A DNA stretch of 64,000 nt from positions 62,001 to 126,000 of the IMG/VR virus record IMGVR_UViG_3300023199_000021, one strand, 5' to 3'. Each line of letters starts with the position of its first letter. Positions within the stretch are counted from its first letter, which is position 1. Shown here in pieces: positions 18,661 to 28,082 of the stretch. The stretch comes from a virus. The notes beneath the pieces are model-generated. The model did no database searches. It saw only the letters and a list, made by a program, of their open reading frames with translations, and had not been told where the DNA came from. Both the position numbers and the translations under genes were made by a program.

Positions 18661-21600
18661 ATGGCAGAATTAGGCCAAAATCTATGTAGTCCAGCACGAA
18701 TCTACGGCCCATTACCTCAAACTGTTTTCTGTGGCTGTAGTGTCTTAAGCTTTTCAGTTTCCGCAGGTTGGAACGAACAAGCATCTAATCTTACCGTTGA
18801 ATTGGTACAGGATGATTGTGTCGGTCCTCGCGTGTGGTGGGATGAAAGTCTGCAAAGACAGACAGGAGATATTGCTGATCCCGGCTTTACAGAACCAGAA
18901 CCGGGGTGTGCTGTTTATTTCCGTATCGAAGAAAATCCAGATGGAAGTACCGAGGCCGAAAGAGGCGGTTTCGAGTATGCTGGTGTTGTAGAAAGCTGGA
19001 CTGAGAAGTTTGACTCAAACGGTAATCCTGTCTATACAATCACGATTACTGACCCTAGAGTTGTTCTTGAAAATACTCAGATTATTGTAAATGACTTCCC
19101 CGGCACAACTTCTGGCGTATGGAATCTTATCAACGCCTATGCCTACATTGAAAGTCTAGGTAGCACATGTACTGCTTCTCCCGCTGGTGCTATTGGTGGT
19201 GTTTCATTTGATAACGTCATTACCAATATCGCTAACGAAAGAGGTATGGTCTGGAACGACTTGAAGTGTGCTATCCATACTCTAACTTCTGCTGTCGATA
19301 AAGCTTTAGCAAACTCATTGTACTATGGATATTGTGTAGACAATAGACTAGTATATGTTGGTCCTAATACTGGGGAAGAAGGTTATGGTGTTATTGAAAA
19401 AGATGATACCATCACCGATCCCGCTTTTCAAATTCTTCCTAACGTCAATTTAAATCAACAATACTACTACGTTGACCTTACCGAAGTTCCTTTCGCACCG
19501 CTTTACTACCGTATCTCAGGTCCAAACATTAGTTTGATGGAGGTAATTAGTCAGGTATGTAAAGATGCAGGTTGTGATTATTACGTTGAGCTATTACCTA
19601 TACGAAATGCCGGGAAGGTGTTGAAGGTAATCAAGGTGCGTGTTGCTGCACGATCTTCTCAGCCGCAGCTTGGTAGGATAGATGATTTCATAACCGCGAA
19701 ACAATCCGAGGCATCAGATGCTAATGGGGGTGTGTTAGCGTATGTTCGTGGTGAAGAAGTTAGAAACGAAGAAACTTCTACATACCTTATCGGTGGTAAG
19801 ATTCGAGAGCAATTCGAAGCCGATAGTACGCAAATGCTACCGTTCTGGGGAACAGACACAGACGGAAATATAATTCAGGCAACAACCTCTGTCGGTGAGT
19901 ATCTTGTACGTCTTGACGTAGGAAGATTAAATACCACTTTGTACAACGGCTTTGGTGCCCAGTATCAGTGGATTACCGAAAGCGAACTTCGTGCTGCGGT
20001 AGACGGAGATATTGACTCATGGAAAACTGTTACAGTAGCTAAAGCTGGTTCTTCTGACTTTGCAACATGGATGGCTGCAAATAAACATTCAGCTATTCTA
20101 TCTCTTGAAAGAGCTAAAGAATGGTTTGAGGGTGCCAAGCCGGGACACGCAGTTCCTTTCCCTCAACCAGAAGCACAATCAGACGATATTGATCCAGAAA
20201 GCAATGCTGCTCAAGACTTAGATAAGGTTTTTGAGTTTGTTAGAGCATATGCTGATGAATTCTATGGTAAGCAGTTTATTGTAAACGCACCGTTTGTTTG
20301 CTATGCTGTTGATGGTGAATCCAGCAAGCTTAGATATTCCCATGAGCCTTCAACCGAGGGTTGCTGGGTAGCAGACGGTACTTCTACAGTTATTGGTTTA
20401 ACCCATGATTCTGCTGCTTCCGATTTCTTTAGAGACGACTCAGGTAAGTACGAAACAATTGTACGTTACCCACTAATCAATGCTTCCTCAATGGGTGGTC
20501 TTGGTGGCACTTTAATTGCCGATCCATCCAGACTTGGTGACGACAACTATATCACAGACCAAGTAGACGAAATTTGGGTGAAGGCAGAGGTCGATTCAAG
20601 ATGGTTATTTGGTACTCCGCTCAACCCATCTGCTTCTACTATATCTTTCGTAGTAAGAACAGCCGCTCCCGTTGTAAACAGAACAAGTAGTATTAATGGT
20701 TCAGACCACAACTTCATCGAAGGTGTTGGTGGTTTGGGTAACGCTACAGACGCCGCTGGTTTAGGTGCGTTTGGTGTTCCAGACTTTAACGACCGTTCTA
20801 TGGGAACTTTAGCTGCACTTCCTATTGCTATTGCTCCTAATGCCGCACTATGCCCTGTCTTGAATCACGTACAGGTTTACGGACCTTGGGGTGTGGCTGG
20901 ATTGCCGGGACAAGTATCTCTAGAAACAGACGAAGGTTTCGTTCCTTGGGAATATGGTAGTGACGTAGTTATGTATCAAGCTGCCTTGGACAAGGTTGCA
21001 TCATCTGTTACACAAATGCGTAAAGGCGAAAGAGGTTCTATCCGAGTAGCTGGTTTTCCAAACATTCCTCTGGGTGCCGAACTATTCTCAGTAGATGCTG
21101 GTTCTCCACCTAATTCTCAAGGTAATCAAAAATATGTAGGAACACGTAGCTATTCTACCGCTCAGTGTGCCCCTGTGCTACCGTTTTTGTATTGTCCTAT
21201 GAATGCTTGGACAGGTGAGTTCGGCCCCAACGTAACCAACATCAATGTTCAAGTTGGTGCTGGTGGTTTTACAACAGAATATCAGTTTAGCACATACACT
21301 CCAGCATTCGGTAGATTCAACAAAGACAATGCTGAGCGACTAAGAAGAATCGGTCAAACCAGATTGCAGGCTATGCGTAATCTAAGGGCACAAGCAACCC
21401 TTAAGAACAACATTGCCGGTTCTCTTGCACGTAGTCGCCAAATGATTCAGAATCAAATTGGACGATCTATTCGTGCCCCTAAATCTGCTCACCACGTATT
21501 CATTGGTAGATATACATCTAGCGGTAGACCAGAAATCCACACCCATAGTGCTAAAGATGCTATCTTAACTTTCCCTAAAGATACCACATACGCAAATTCA

Positions 21601-24600
21601 GCTATGATTAGTTTGGATGCTCTTTATCGTCCGGTATCCAAGGCTGGTGATGGAAGTCTGCCTCGACTAATAAACTTTAGTGGACCCACATGTGGCTCAG
21701 GAACTAATCCTAGCCAACCAGACCCACCTATCAATGAATATCAAGGTCTGAAAATTGATCAAGACTATCTAGATGGTTTGGCTAATCCTAATTCTACTTT
21801 ACCAACAGACAGATCAGATACCGCAGGTAGTGGTCACGACGTTGAGATATTAGGTAGAGGTTCAGCCGCTCCACCATCAGGTTGGGCTATTGCAGAAGGT
21901 GAAGAAGGAGGTACTGGCGGATATGAAACCGATTATCGTTTCTTGGCTTTGAAGGGACCGGTATACATTCAGCAATTTGGTTACGACCTATGCGGCAAGC
22001 CTGTACCTAATAAAGCAGACAGTGATGCTAACGCAGAAGCAGGTACATTTACCAATTCAAACTTGCAAGATAAATTCCTTGACGGTTTCTTGAAGAAGCC
22101 TAAGACTTGGCCTGTAGCTCAATTGGACTTGAGGCTTGACCGAGAGCGTGGTTTGTGGGTAATGCCTCAGCCACCTAGAAATCTTCACGTAAACTCCACC
22201 GGCTGTATTTTAATCTCCAGTGGTGTGACCGTCCAGAACGGTAAGACCGTATATGATTCAGCAGGTAGCCCTGTAGGATCGCCAACATTAGACGCAGAGT
22301 GGCCTTGGACTATCCAGCCGCCTAGCGGTATCGGTACGGTCCCAGTTTACTACGACACTGTTGATTGCAAGCATTATGTGTTCCCTGTCAACAGGTTAGA
22401 CATTTCTGTTACTGGTGGTTCTCTAATTCAAGACGTAAAGACCATCGAGTTTGGCTCTGGCTTTACACTAGAAAGTGTTACTTCTGACGAATGTATCAAT
22501 AAAGTAGTAATCAGTACCCCCAGTGGTTCCGAAACCCCCGGTGGTAGTGGTTCCAAAACACAATTTGGTACAGACAATTCTTGGACTGGTTGTATTAGTG
22601 ATTCTGGATATAGTGGTTGCTTAAGTTTGAACGGCTTCCCTGTTCCTCAAGCATCCGATGTTTGTTCTGACTATGACTGTATCACAGTAGGTAGAGGGCT
22701 GACGCTTGATCCTAACGGTCAACTTGATTCATGGATGTTTATCAACTCGCTTGATGCTTGTGGTAGACCAGCAGAATCTTGTTCTGCTTTCAATATGTTG
22801 ACCATCGGTACTGGTTTAAAACTTGTAACTAAAGAAACCAACTGTGTTTATGAGATACACTCAGCACTTGTTGGTAGTGGTCGTACACTTGCCTATCCAG
22901 ACAATCCTTGCGATAGAGGAGCGTTATGGAAGCCTTCTGGTGAATTTGAAATAATTAAATTCATTGGAAATCTGCATACTACGTTTGATGGTTGTGAAAT
23001 GACCGTAAGCGGTGTGTCTAGGAATGGTATTGAAGTTTCTGGTATCGCAGACTGCAATAGAGCTAGCGTTCCTACAAAAACAGTTGCAGGACTAGCATTT
23101 GGTACTGGTCTTCAATTGACAACTTTCGACTGTACTGGTATCGTTGATATAAATATCAAGGCTAGTGGTAGTGAAAGACTATCTTATTGTGATTCTCCTA
23201 CAATTCCTTTGAAAGAAGGTTTCGAGGTACTTGAATTTGTAGGAGGTTTAAGTACTACTCAAGATGGCTGTAAGATAATTGTAAGCGGTATTGATCCGGC
23301 TATTTATTTCAGCGGTAGTGGGGCCTGCGGTGGAGGAGATGTAGGTGCTTTCCAAGGTAAAGAGCTAGTACTTGGAACAGGTATAAGAGTAACAGATAAT
23401 GGAGATTGTAGTGCTACTATTTCTTCTAACATTACTGCTACTGGTAAAACCTATGATGTTGACAGTGTTTGTGAACCAACAAGATTAGGTTCTGTAGAAT
23501 CAGTATTTGAAAACATTGAGTTCATTGGAAATCTAAGCGTAACCAAACCTAGCGATTGTAGTGTGGTGGTTAGCGGTATGGACAGTCCAATAACTTTTAG
23601 CGGACAGCCTTATTGCGGTGTAGGAGCAGTATCTCCTTTTAATGCTGCGACCATTGCTGTCAGCGGCATGACCATTGAAGATCGCGGAGACTGTGTTGCA
23701 CTACTTAAAATTGATCAAACTATTGAGGGTAGAGACAATGAATGTAATCTCGGTGGAGTTGTTTCGGCGTCTCGTTACAGAAAATTAGTTATTGGTAGCG
23801 GCCTTGCCTTGCTTGATGCTGGTGATTGCGAATTCCATATCAATTCTAGAAACTACATTGAATCTAATGGGTCTTGCAGTACTAGTGCTGTATCTCCATT
23901 CTTTTATGGAAATCTAGTTTTAGGTATTGGTTTTGAATTAATTGAAGGCAACCCAAGTACATGCGAAGCTATTGTAAATACTTACTTTAGAGGCAGCGGA
24001 TATGAAATTACCGATAACTGCCTGACTCAAGGCACACTGACACAATCAAGATTTACTAATTTAAAATTCTTGGGCAATTTAAGTGTTACTCAAGAAGATG
24101 GTTGTGAGCTTATTGTTAGCGGTGCCCCGCAACCTATCCAAGTATCAGGTCTAGAGGGCTGCAACGGTTCAAGTGTCCCCACAATCGACGCACACAAAAT
24201 TGTTGCCGGCACAGGCTTGACAGTAGCAGCGGGTTCTAATTGTGATGCGATACTATCGACTACCTTATCTATTTCTGCAACTGGAGCTACTTGTTATAGT
24301 GCTGTTGGTGGTGGAATCTTTAATAGCCTGATACTGAGTGGTCTTGACCTAGTAGATAAGGGCAACGACTGTGGGTTTGTTGTTAAACATATTCAACGTA
24401 TTGGTAAAACAGACGATAACTGTACAAATCCCGGTGGTCTTGGTTCTACGCCGGAAGAATCTCAAAGAGATTTCACTAATTTTCAAGAACTAAATATTGG
24501 AGAAGGGCTTCGATTAACTGACCAAGGAAGTTGTAGATATCTAATTGAGGGTGGTATCAAGATTGGTACAAAAGACCCCGATCAAGCATGTACTACTGCT

Positions 24601-25293
24601 GCTAGTGGTAGTTGGTATCCTCAATTGTTTGTTGGTGGAGGACTGACACTTACTGACGATGGCTGTGGTGCTATTATTAGTAACCCAATTGTCGTTGGTG
24701 CTTCTAGCGAAGACGGTTCGTTTTTCCAAGCCGATGCCGACTGTGTTACAGGTTTGCCGGGACCGACATTTGCTTGTCTAACTCTCTGTGGTGGTGCTGG
24801 TTCTCTTGCTCTAGAAGGGCCATATTGTTATCGTAAACCTCCTAAGCATATTGAAACGCTATGGGCAGGTTTTGGTATTGGTGCAGCTTCATGTAGCGAA
24901 TGCGAACTGATTCTTTTCAATAACCACCGCGATGTTGGTACTGACAATAGTTGTAATTCAATTACAATTGGTCAAGTAGGTAAGCATAGCTGGAGCAGCG
25001 ACTTTGCTTTGGCTGCTGGTGGTGAGGCTGGCGGTGCTTGTAGCGATGACGGCTTTGATAACACAAAAGATACATCTATTACTTTGAATACCGGTGGTGG
25101 TTCTTGGAGTTGTAGTTTTGTTAAGAATATTACTGTTACTACCTCTGGTGGCTATGTAACTGACGTAACTTGGGAGTGTGGTAGTATTAGCGGAAGCAAG
25201 AGTTGTAGCGGTAAGTATTGGATTACTTCTACCGATTGCGGTTGTTCTGGTGGTTCTGGTGGTGGTGGTACAGGAACCGGAACCGGTGGCTAA
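18661..25293 (+). CDS. Giant tail-tip / fibre protein with Cys-paired beta repeats
   Basis: A 2210-residue protein. The N-terminal part (residues 1-700) is a mixed-fold region with cysteines (FCGCSVLSF) likely docking on the distal tail. Residues about 780-1000 include a basic helical stretch (RLRRIGQTRLQAMRNLRAQA). From about residue 1250 to 2100 runs a tandem array of imperfect units of roughly 50-65 residues, each with an IGTGL/FIGNLSVT-type strand, a DxGDC turn and another Cys before the next unit. The last 80 residues are Ser/Gly/Cys-rich, ending in GSGGGGTGTGTGG. It is probably the host-recognition fibre or central tip. The repeated Cys pairs are unusual for a protein assembled in the cytoplasm. 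Confidence 0.7.
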   Translation: MAELGQNLCSPARIYGPLPQTVFCGCSVLSFSVSAGWNEQASNLTVELVQDDCVGPRVWWDESLQRQTGDIADPGFTEPEPGCAVYFRIEENPDGSTEAERGGFEYAGVVESWTEKFDSNGNPVYTITITDPRVVLENTQIIVNDFPGTTSGVWNLINAYAYIESLGSTCTASPAGAIGGVSFDNVITNIANERGMVWNDLKCAIHTLTSAVDKALANSLYYGYCVDNRLVYVGPNTGEEGYGVIEKDDTITDPAFQILPNVNLNQQYYYVDLTEVPFAPLYYRISGPNISLMEVISQVCKDAGCDYYVELLPIRNAGKVLKVIKVRVAARSSQPQLGRIDDFITAKQSEASDANGGVLAYVRGEEVRNEETSTYLIGGKIREQFEADSTQMLPFWGTDTDGNIIQATTSVGEYLVRLDVGRLNTTLYNGFGAQYQWITESELRAAVDGDIDSWKTVTVAKAGSSDFATWMAANKHSAILSLERAKEWFEGAKPGHAVPFPQPEAQSDDIDPESNAAQDLDKVFEFVRAYADEFYGKQFIVNAPFVCYAVDGESSKLRYSHEPSTEGCWVADGTSTVIGLTHDSAASDFFRDDSGKYETIVRYPLINASSMGGLGGTLIADPSRLGDDNYITDQVDEIWVKAEVDSRWLFGTPLNPSASTISFVVRTAAPVVNRTSSINGSDHNFIEGVGGLGNATDAAGLGAFGVPDFNDRSMGTLAALPIAIAPNAALCPVLNHVQVYGPWGVAGLPGQVSLETDEGFVPWEYGSDVVMYQAALDKVASSVTQMRKGERGSIRVAGFPNIPLGAELFSVDAGSPPNSQGNQKYVGTRSYSTAQCAPVLPFLYCPMNAWTGEFGPNVTNINVQVGAGGFTTEYQFSTYTPAFGRFNKDNAERLRRIGQTRLQAMRNLRAQATLKNNIAGSLARSRQMIQNQIGRSIRAPKSAHHVFIGRYTSSGRPEIHTHSAKDAILTFPKDTTYANSAMISLDALYRPVSKAGDGSLPRLINFSGPTCGSGTNPSQPDPPINEYQGLKIDQDYLDGLANPNSTLPTDRSDTAGSGHDVEILGRGSAAPPSGWAIAEGEEGGTGGYETDYRFLALKGPVYIQQFGYDLCGKPVPNKADSDANAEAGTFTNSNLQDKFLDGFLKKPKTWPVAQLDLRLDRERGLWVMPQPPRNLHVNSTGCILISSGVTVQNGKTVYDSAGSPVGSPTLDAEWPWTIQPPSGIGTVPVYYDTVDCKHYVFPVNRLDISVTGGSLIQDVKTIEFGSGFTLESVTSDECINKVVISTPSGSETPGGSGSKTQFGTDNSWTGCISDSGYSGCLSLNGFPVPQASDVCSDYDCITVGRGLTLDPNGQLDSWMFINSLDACGRPAESCSAFNMLTIGTGLKLVTKETNCVYEIHSALVGSGRTLAYPDNPCDRGALWKPSGEFEIIKFIGNLHTTFDGCEMTVSGVSRNGIEVSGIADCNRASVPTKTVAGLAFGTGLQLTTFDCTGIVDINIKASGSERLSYCDSPTIPLKEGFEVLEFVGGLSTTQDGCKIIVSGIDPAIYFSGSGACGGGDVGAFQGKELVLGTGIRVTDNGDCSATISSNITATGKTYDVDSVCEPTRLGSVESVFENIEFIGNLSVTKPSDCSVVVSGMDSPITFSGQPYCGVGAVSPFNAATIAVSGMTIEDRGDCVALLKIDQTIEGRDNECNLGGVVSASRYRKLVIGSGLALLDAGDCEFHINSRNYIESNGSCSTSAVSPFFYGNLVLGIGFELIEGNPSTCEAIVNTYFRGSGYEITDNCLTQGTLTQSRFTNLKFLGNLSVTQEDGCELIVSGAPQPIQVSGLEGCNGSSVPTIDAHKIVAGTGLTVAAGSNCDAILSTTLSISATGATCYSAVGGGIFNSLILSGLDLVDKGNDCGFVVKHIQRIGKTDDNCTNPGGLGSTPEESQRDFTNFQELNIGEGLRLTDQGSCRYLIEGGIKIGTKDPDQACTTAASGSWYPQLFVGGGLTLTDDGCGAIISNPIVVGASSEDGSFFQADADCVTGLPGPTFACLTLCGGAGSLALEGPYCYRKPPKHIETLWAGFGIGAASCSECELILFNNHRDVGTDNSCNSITIGQVGKHSWSSDFALAAGGEAGGACSDDGFDNTKDTSITLNTGGGSWSCSFVKNITVTTSGGYVTDVTWECGSISGSKSCSGKYWITSTDCGCSGGSGGGGTGTGTGG
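22405..24960 (+). repeat. Tandem array of imperfect Cys-paired repeats inside the fibre gene
   Basis: At protein level at least a dozen units recur, each with a core like F..L..GTGL.L.D.GDC...I followed by a ..G.....C linker. Examples start near FGSGFTLES, IGTGLKLVT, FIGNLHTTF, FGTGLQLTT, LGTGIRVTD, FIGNLSVTK, IGSGLALLD, LGIGFELIE, FLGNLSVTQ, AGTGLTVAA, IGEGLRLTD and GGGLTLTD. DNA identity between units is low, so this is an old amplification, not a recent one. Confidence 0.7.
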
Positions 25294-25310
25294 CATAATA
25301 GAGATTTAAA

Positions 25311-25595
25311 ATGAGTGAACAACAAGATAAGCCATTACCTCAACAATTGGACGAGGTTATTCAACATCTGGAAGTTGAAGAAGATGTCAAACTAGAAAAC
25401 CATAAGCACAAAGACCCCGAAGGTTTGGGAGATACTTTGGAGCGTGTGTTCTCTAAGTTTGGAATTACAGAACAATGGATTAGTGCTGCTATGGGAATAG
25501 GTGGTTGCGGTTGTAGTAAGAGGAAGAATTTCCTTAATCAAATCTTTCCGTACCGCAAACAATCGAAAGACCATAACAAGACAGAAGACAAGTGA
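25311..25595 (+). CDS. Small conserved phage protein with CGCS motif (94 aa)
   Basis: The last + strand gene before the strand switch. An acidic N-terminal half (PQQLDEVIQHLEVEEDV) is followed by GLGDTLERVFSKFGITEQW and then a CGCSKRKNFLN motif. The arrangement L-G-D-x-L-x-x-x-x-x-x-x-G-I-T followed by CGC and a basic RK-x-x-L-N stretch recurs in small conserved hypothetical proteins at the ends of phage tail operons. The cysteines could bind metal. Its function is unknown. Confidence 0.6.
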   Translation: MSEQQDKPLPQQLDEVIQHLEVEEDVKLENHKHKDPEGLGDTLERVFSKFGITEQWISAAMGIGGCGCSKRKNFLNQIFPYRKQSKDHNKTEDK

Positions 25596-25597
25596 AC

Positions 25598-25648
25598 TAC
25601 TCATTTGCTAAAGACAAATGGACTTCGGGTTTCGTAGATAGTTGAGTA
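25598..25648 (+). repeat. Inverted repeats at the convergent operon junction
   Basis: TACTCA (25598-25603) pairs with TGAGTA (25643-25648). Inside, CATTTG pairs with CAAATG (25602-25607 with 25615-25620). This would fold as a stem enclosing a hairpin just after the last + strand gene. There is no clear T run, so a terminator or processing signal is only a guess. The rest of the 129-base gap between the convergent genes holds nothing else I can support. Confidence 0.35.
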
Positions 25649-25724
25649 TTACTACTTCTTACACCATCTCCACCCGTGTTATCGACCGTCCCAGCTTTAA
25701 TCCCTCTCTTTACGGGATACCTCA

Positions 25725-26126
25725 CTAGTCAGCAGGTTTACCTTTATACTTGAACCAGCCGCCGTTGGGCAAAAACCCACTATGCTTGCTGGCGTATTCT
25801 TCTTCGTCAGCACGCTGTTCTTTTTGTGCATCTGATAGATGGTCCCATCGTGTTTTAGGATAGACCATAGCTCCGTCTTCTGTAGAACTATATACCAACT
25901 TGGCACCACAGTTCTTGAAGTCTTGACAAACTACTTCCATCCACTTACTTTTCTTTGCTGCTGCCCGAACGACGAACTTCACGTCTTTGTTTTCACACTT
26001 ACCGCAGCACCCAACAGCGAACACTTCTTGGATACGTGCGATCTGTTTGAACAGTTCAGGTTCAGTATCAGCAGACACATCAAACCAAAGGCTGTCGGTA
26101 GCCTTAATTCTTGCTGTTACGGCCAT
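25725..26126 (-). CDS. Conserved zinc-finger-like protein linked to recombination gene
   Basis: A 133-residue protein, last gene of the - strand operon. The N-terminal strand region (TARIKATDSLWFDVSADTEPELFKQIARIQEVF) is followed by a four-Cys site (CCGKCENKDVKF, then C..C in VVCQDFKNCGAKL) resembling a zinc ribbon. The C-terminus has GGWFKYKG. I know this arrangement as a conserved hypothetical encoded beside phage single-strand-annealing proteins, which fits its neighbour at 26126-26857 (TAATG overlap). A DNA-binding accessory role in recombination is inferred. Confidence 0.65.
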   Translation of the reverse strand: MAVTARIKATDSLWFDVSADTEPELFKQIARIQEVFAVGCCGKCENKDVKFVVRAAAKKSKWMEVVCQDFKNCGAKLVYSSTEDGAMVYPKTRWDHLSDAQKEQRADEEEYASKHSGFLPNGGWFKYKGKPAD

Positions 26127-26857
26127 TAACCTTTACCTCCAAATTCTTCTTCCCAATTGTCGTTATATCTAGCCATATCATCAGGTGTACCTTCACGCTG
26201 ATAGCCAGATAGTTTGTTGATCATCAAGCGACCTTCCAAGTTCTTAACGTCACGGATGGTTTTCGGATCGTCCGAATTTTGCTTGACAAACTTAATAAGA
26301 TCAACATCGTTTCTCTTACACATAGCCTTGATAGCTACGATTTGTTGGTCATTGATTGGTGAGTCTGTGTTGATTTTTTCATCATCAGCATTACCAGCCA
26401 ATTCTTCGTGTGTTTGAACACGAATCTTCATCGCCCTACGAAGGGCCTTACCTTCTGCTTTCGTACAAGCACTAGCTACAAGGTGCTTATTGAACGGAGC
26501 AGGAAGGTTCTCTCCCAAAACATCAATACAAGCAGTTACTCGAATCAATGCTTCGCTGCCATACTTAGCAATCACCAAAGTATGTTTTGCAGTAACTTTT
26601 CCTACGTAGGCTTTAGCAGGAATCTCTAGAATCTCTGTATCTGATTCCAGAATCTCTCCATAAACCTTTTCACAGACACGCCGTAAACCGTCTGTAGTTG
26701 GGGCACCTTCAATTAGCTCGTGATCCGCAAGCTGGTCAACTACATAGTCAACCCATTTGGGATCAGTTACCGCTGGTCGTTGTGGTCCGTCGTTCATAGA
26801 TGTAGGTGCATCTTCCACGACTTCATCGACCATGTTTTCTAGTTGTGTATCTGTCAT
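26126..26857 (-). CDS. Candidate single-strand annealing recombinase (Rad52/Sak-like)
   Basis: A 243-residue protein. Residues 52-75 (APTTDGLRRVCEKVYGEI) and 120-150 (PFNKHLVASACTKAEGKALRRAMKI) match the conserved blocks of a phage family that I associate with Rad52-like annealing proteins: a G-L-R-R-V helix, then an A-x-A-x-T-x-A-E-G-x-A-L-R-x-A-L signature. Such proteins bind single-stranded DNA and anneal complementary strands in phage recombination and repair. The C-terminus (IVAIKAMCKRNDVDLIKFV) resembles the small C-terminal domain often attached. ATGA overlap with the upstream nuclease and TAATG overlap with the zinc protein indicate a recombination unit. The family call is by motif memory. 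Confidence 0.55.
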   Translation of the reverse strand: MTDTQLENMVDEVVEDAPTSMNDGPQRPAVTDPKWVDYVVDQLADHELIEGAPTTDGLRRVCEKVYGEILESDTEILEIPAKAYVGKVTAKHTLVIAKYGSEALIRVTACIDVLGENLPAPFNKHLVASACTKAEGKALRRAMKIRVQTHEELAGNADDEKINTDSPINDQQIVAIKAMCKRNDVDLIKFVKQNSDDPKTIRDVKNLEGRLMINKLSGYQREGTPDDMARYNDNWEEEFGGKG

Positions 26858-27642
26858 ACCTCGAAATACCTCTTGTTCTTACTGGGAAACTTATCCTCGA
26901 TCTGGTGAATAATTTCTATCACCTTCTCTTTAATCTCACGTATGTACCGCTGAGATTCCCTCTTAGTCAATTTTACTCTGACAAGTACCATACCAGCAGA
27001 TAAAATTAAACCATTTTTCTGAGAATCTGCGGCCTGTCTTTTCCTTAGCTTTTCCTCCCCATAAACAGGTTCAAAGTGCGTAGGCCCGTCAACTTCAATA
27101 GCTAAACGGCAGTCCCTCACATAAAGGTCAATATGGAACTTTTCGTTCTGTAGAATATGCTCTTTATGTTTGTCTACTCTATATCCCTTCTTGGTGAGGT
27201 AATCGTACAGGTATCGCTCCACCTTAGAGCCGTGTCTGGACGCCTGCTGGATCGCCTCGCTGGACCTTTTAAAGAATTCTGATCGCTCATACGCTGTTTT
27301 TTTATTCCATGCCTCTATGCCGATCTGAGAGCGATACTCCCTTTCTTCTTCGTCCATATTATCCCAGACCTTACCTTGACTCTCACTGATCTTGATTCTG
27401 GTCTGTTCTGACTGTGTTTTCCCCTTGGTAGGGTGTTCGTGACGCCCTTCCGAAATAGCCACTTTTTGAGCCGCAGATTTATCTCTAGATTCTAGACCTA
27501 GTCTGGTAGCATCCCTGCGTACCTTGTTAGCATAAGTTCCCAATTCTTTGGCGATCTTCGCCCAACTTAGCTTCTGCTTATTGTATAGCTCTCTGTATTT
27601 GGCTAATCTTTTTTCATCACTTAACTCGAAGAATTTTGACAT
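26854..27642 (-). CDS. Vsr/DUF559-like endonuclease with NUMOD3-like repeat (candidate homing endonuclease)
   Basis: A 262-residue protein. I choose the ATG at 27642 (MSKFFELSD), inside the end of the previous gene. Residues 10-50 look like a helix-turn-helix (WAKIAKELGTYANKVRRDA). Residues 70-90 (HPTKGKTQSEQTRIKISES) match a NUMOD3-type DNA-binding motif of homing endonucleases. The C-terminal half has the PD-(D/E)XK/Vsr fold pattern: GSKVERYLYDYLTKKGY, HIDLYV, then LAIEVDGPTHF with the catalytic E and H. It lies between glycosylation and recombination genes and could be a free-standing mobile element. Whether it is active is unknown. Confidence 0.65.
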   Translation of the reverse strand: MSKFFELSDEKRLAKYRELYNKQKLSWAKIAKELGTYANKVRRDATRLGLESRDKSAAQKVAISEGRHEHPTKGKTQSEQTRIKISESQGKVWDNMDEEEREYRSQIGIEAWNKKTAYERSEFFKRSSEAIQQASRHGSKVERYLYDYLTKKGYRVDKHKEHILQNEKFHIDLYVRDCRLAIEVDGPTHFEPVYGEEKLRKRQAADSQKNGLILSAGMVLVRVKLTKRESQRYIREIKEKVIEIIHQIEDKFPSKNKRYFEV

Positions 27643-28082
27643 AATGCTGCCCTTACTTGCTCTGCATCCCAATTGTAAATAATACTATGCGGTTCTTGAA
27701 ACATCTTAGCAAGTAGATTCCAATGGGAAGTACTTCTCGCTATCAGTTTAACATCGTTATTGTAGAAAATCTTCTTCAATTGTTGTGAACCAAATTGTTG
27801 TAAGTTGACCCACTCTGGACACCAAACATAATAGTATTTGTCTCGTGCTGTCAAGCAGTTGGCTACAATCTGAGCATTAAGCATTGAAGTAGCGATCAAG
27901 ACCCCTGAATGCTTTAGGGCCTCGACTTGCTGCAAGATAGCAAAGTTATGATTCATCGGCAAGGACTGGACGCTGTTGGTAAATAGATAGCAGTCTTCGT
28001 CCTGAGCCAGTTTGTTTAGTTCTCGAAAGAGAATATAGTTCTGTGGATTGTTCACCACGTTGTCTGCTACTACGCCTATCAT
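27621..28082 (-). CDS. Hypothetical protein of the glycosylation cluster
   Basis: A 153-residue protein coupled by ATGA to the upstream glycosyltransferase-like gene. It has a Rossmann-like beginning (IGVVADNVVN.....LFRELNKLA) and a C-terminal region (NNDVKLIARSTSHWNLLAKMF, then IIYNWD) that looks like the second half of a GT-B-type donor-binding domain. No complete catalytic signature is visible, and the length is too short for a full glycosyltransferase. It may be a degenerate transferase or a partner subunit in sugar modification. Confidence 0.5.
   Translation of the reverse strand: MIGVVADNVVNNPQNYILFRELNKLAQDEDCYLFTNSVQSLPMNHNFAILQQVEALKHSGVLIATSMLNAQIVANCLTARDKYYYVWCPEWVNLQQFGSQQLKKIFYNNDVKLIARSTSHWNLLAKMFQEPHSIIYNWDAEQVRAALCQNSSS

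Noticed and set aside
25650-25724. tRNA-like or terminator structure in the convergent gap
   Set aside because: ATCCC/GGGAT is too short, with no T run or tRNA T-loop.
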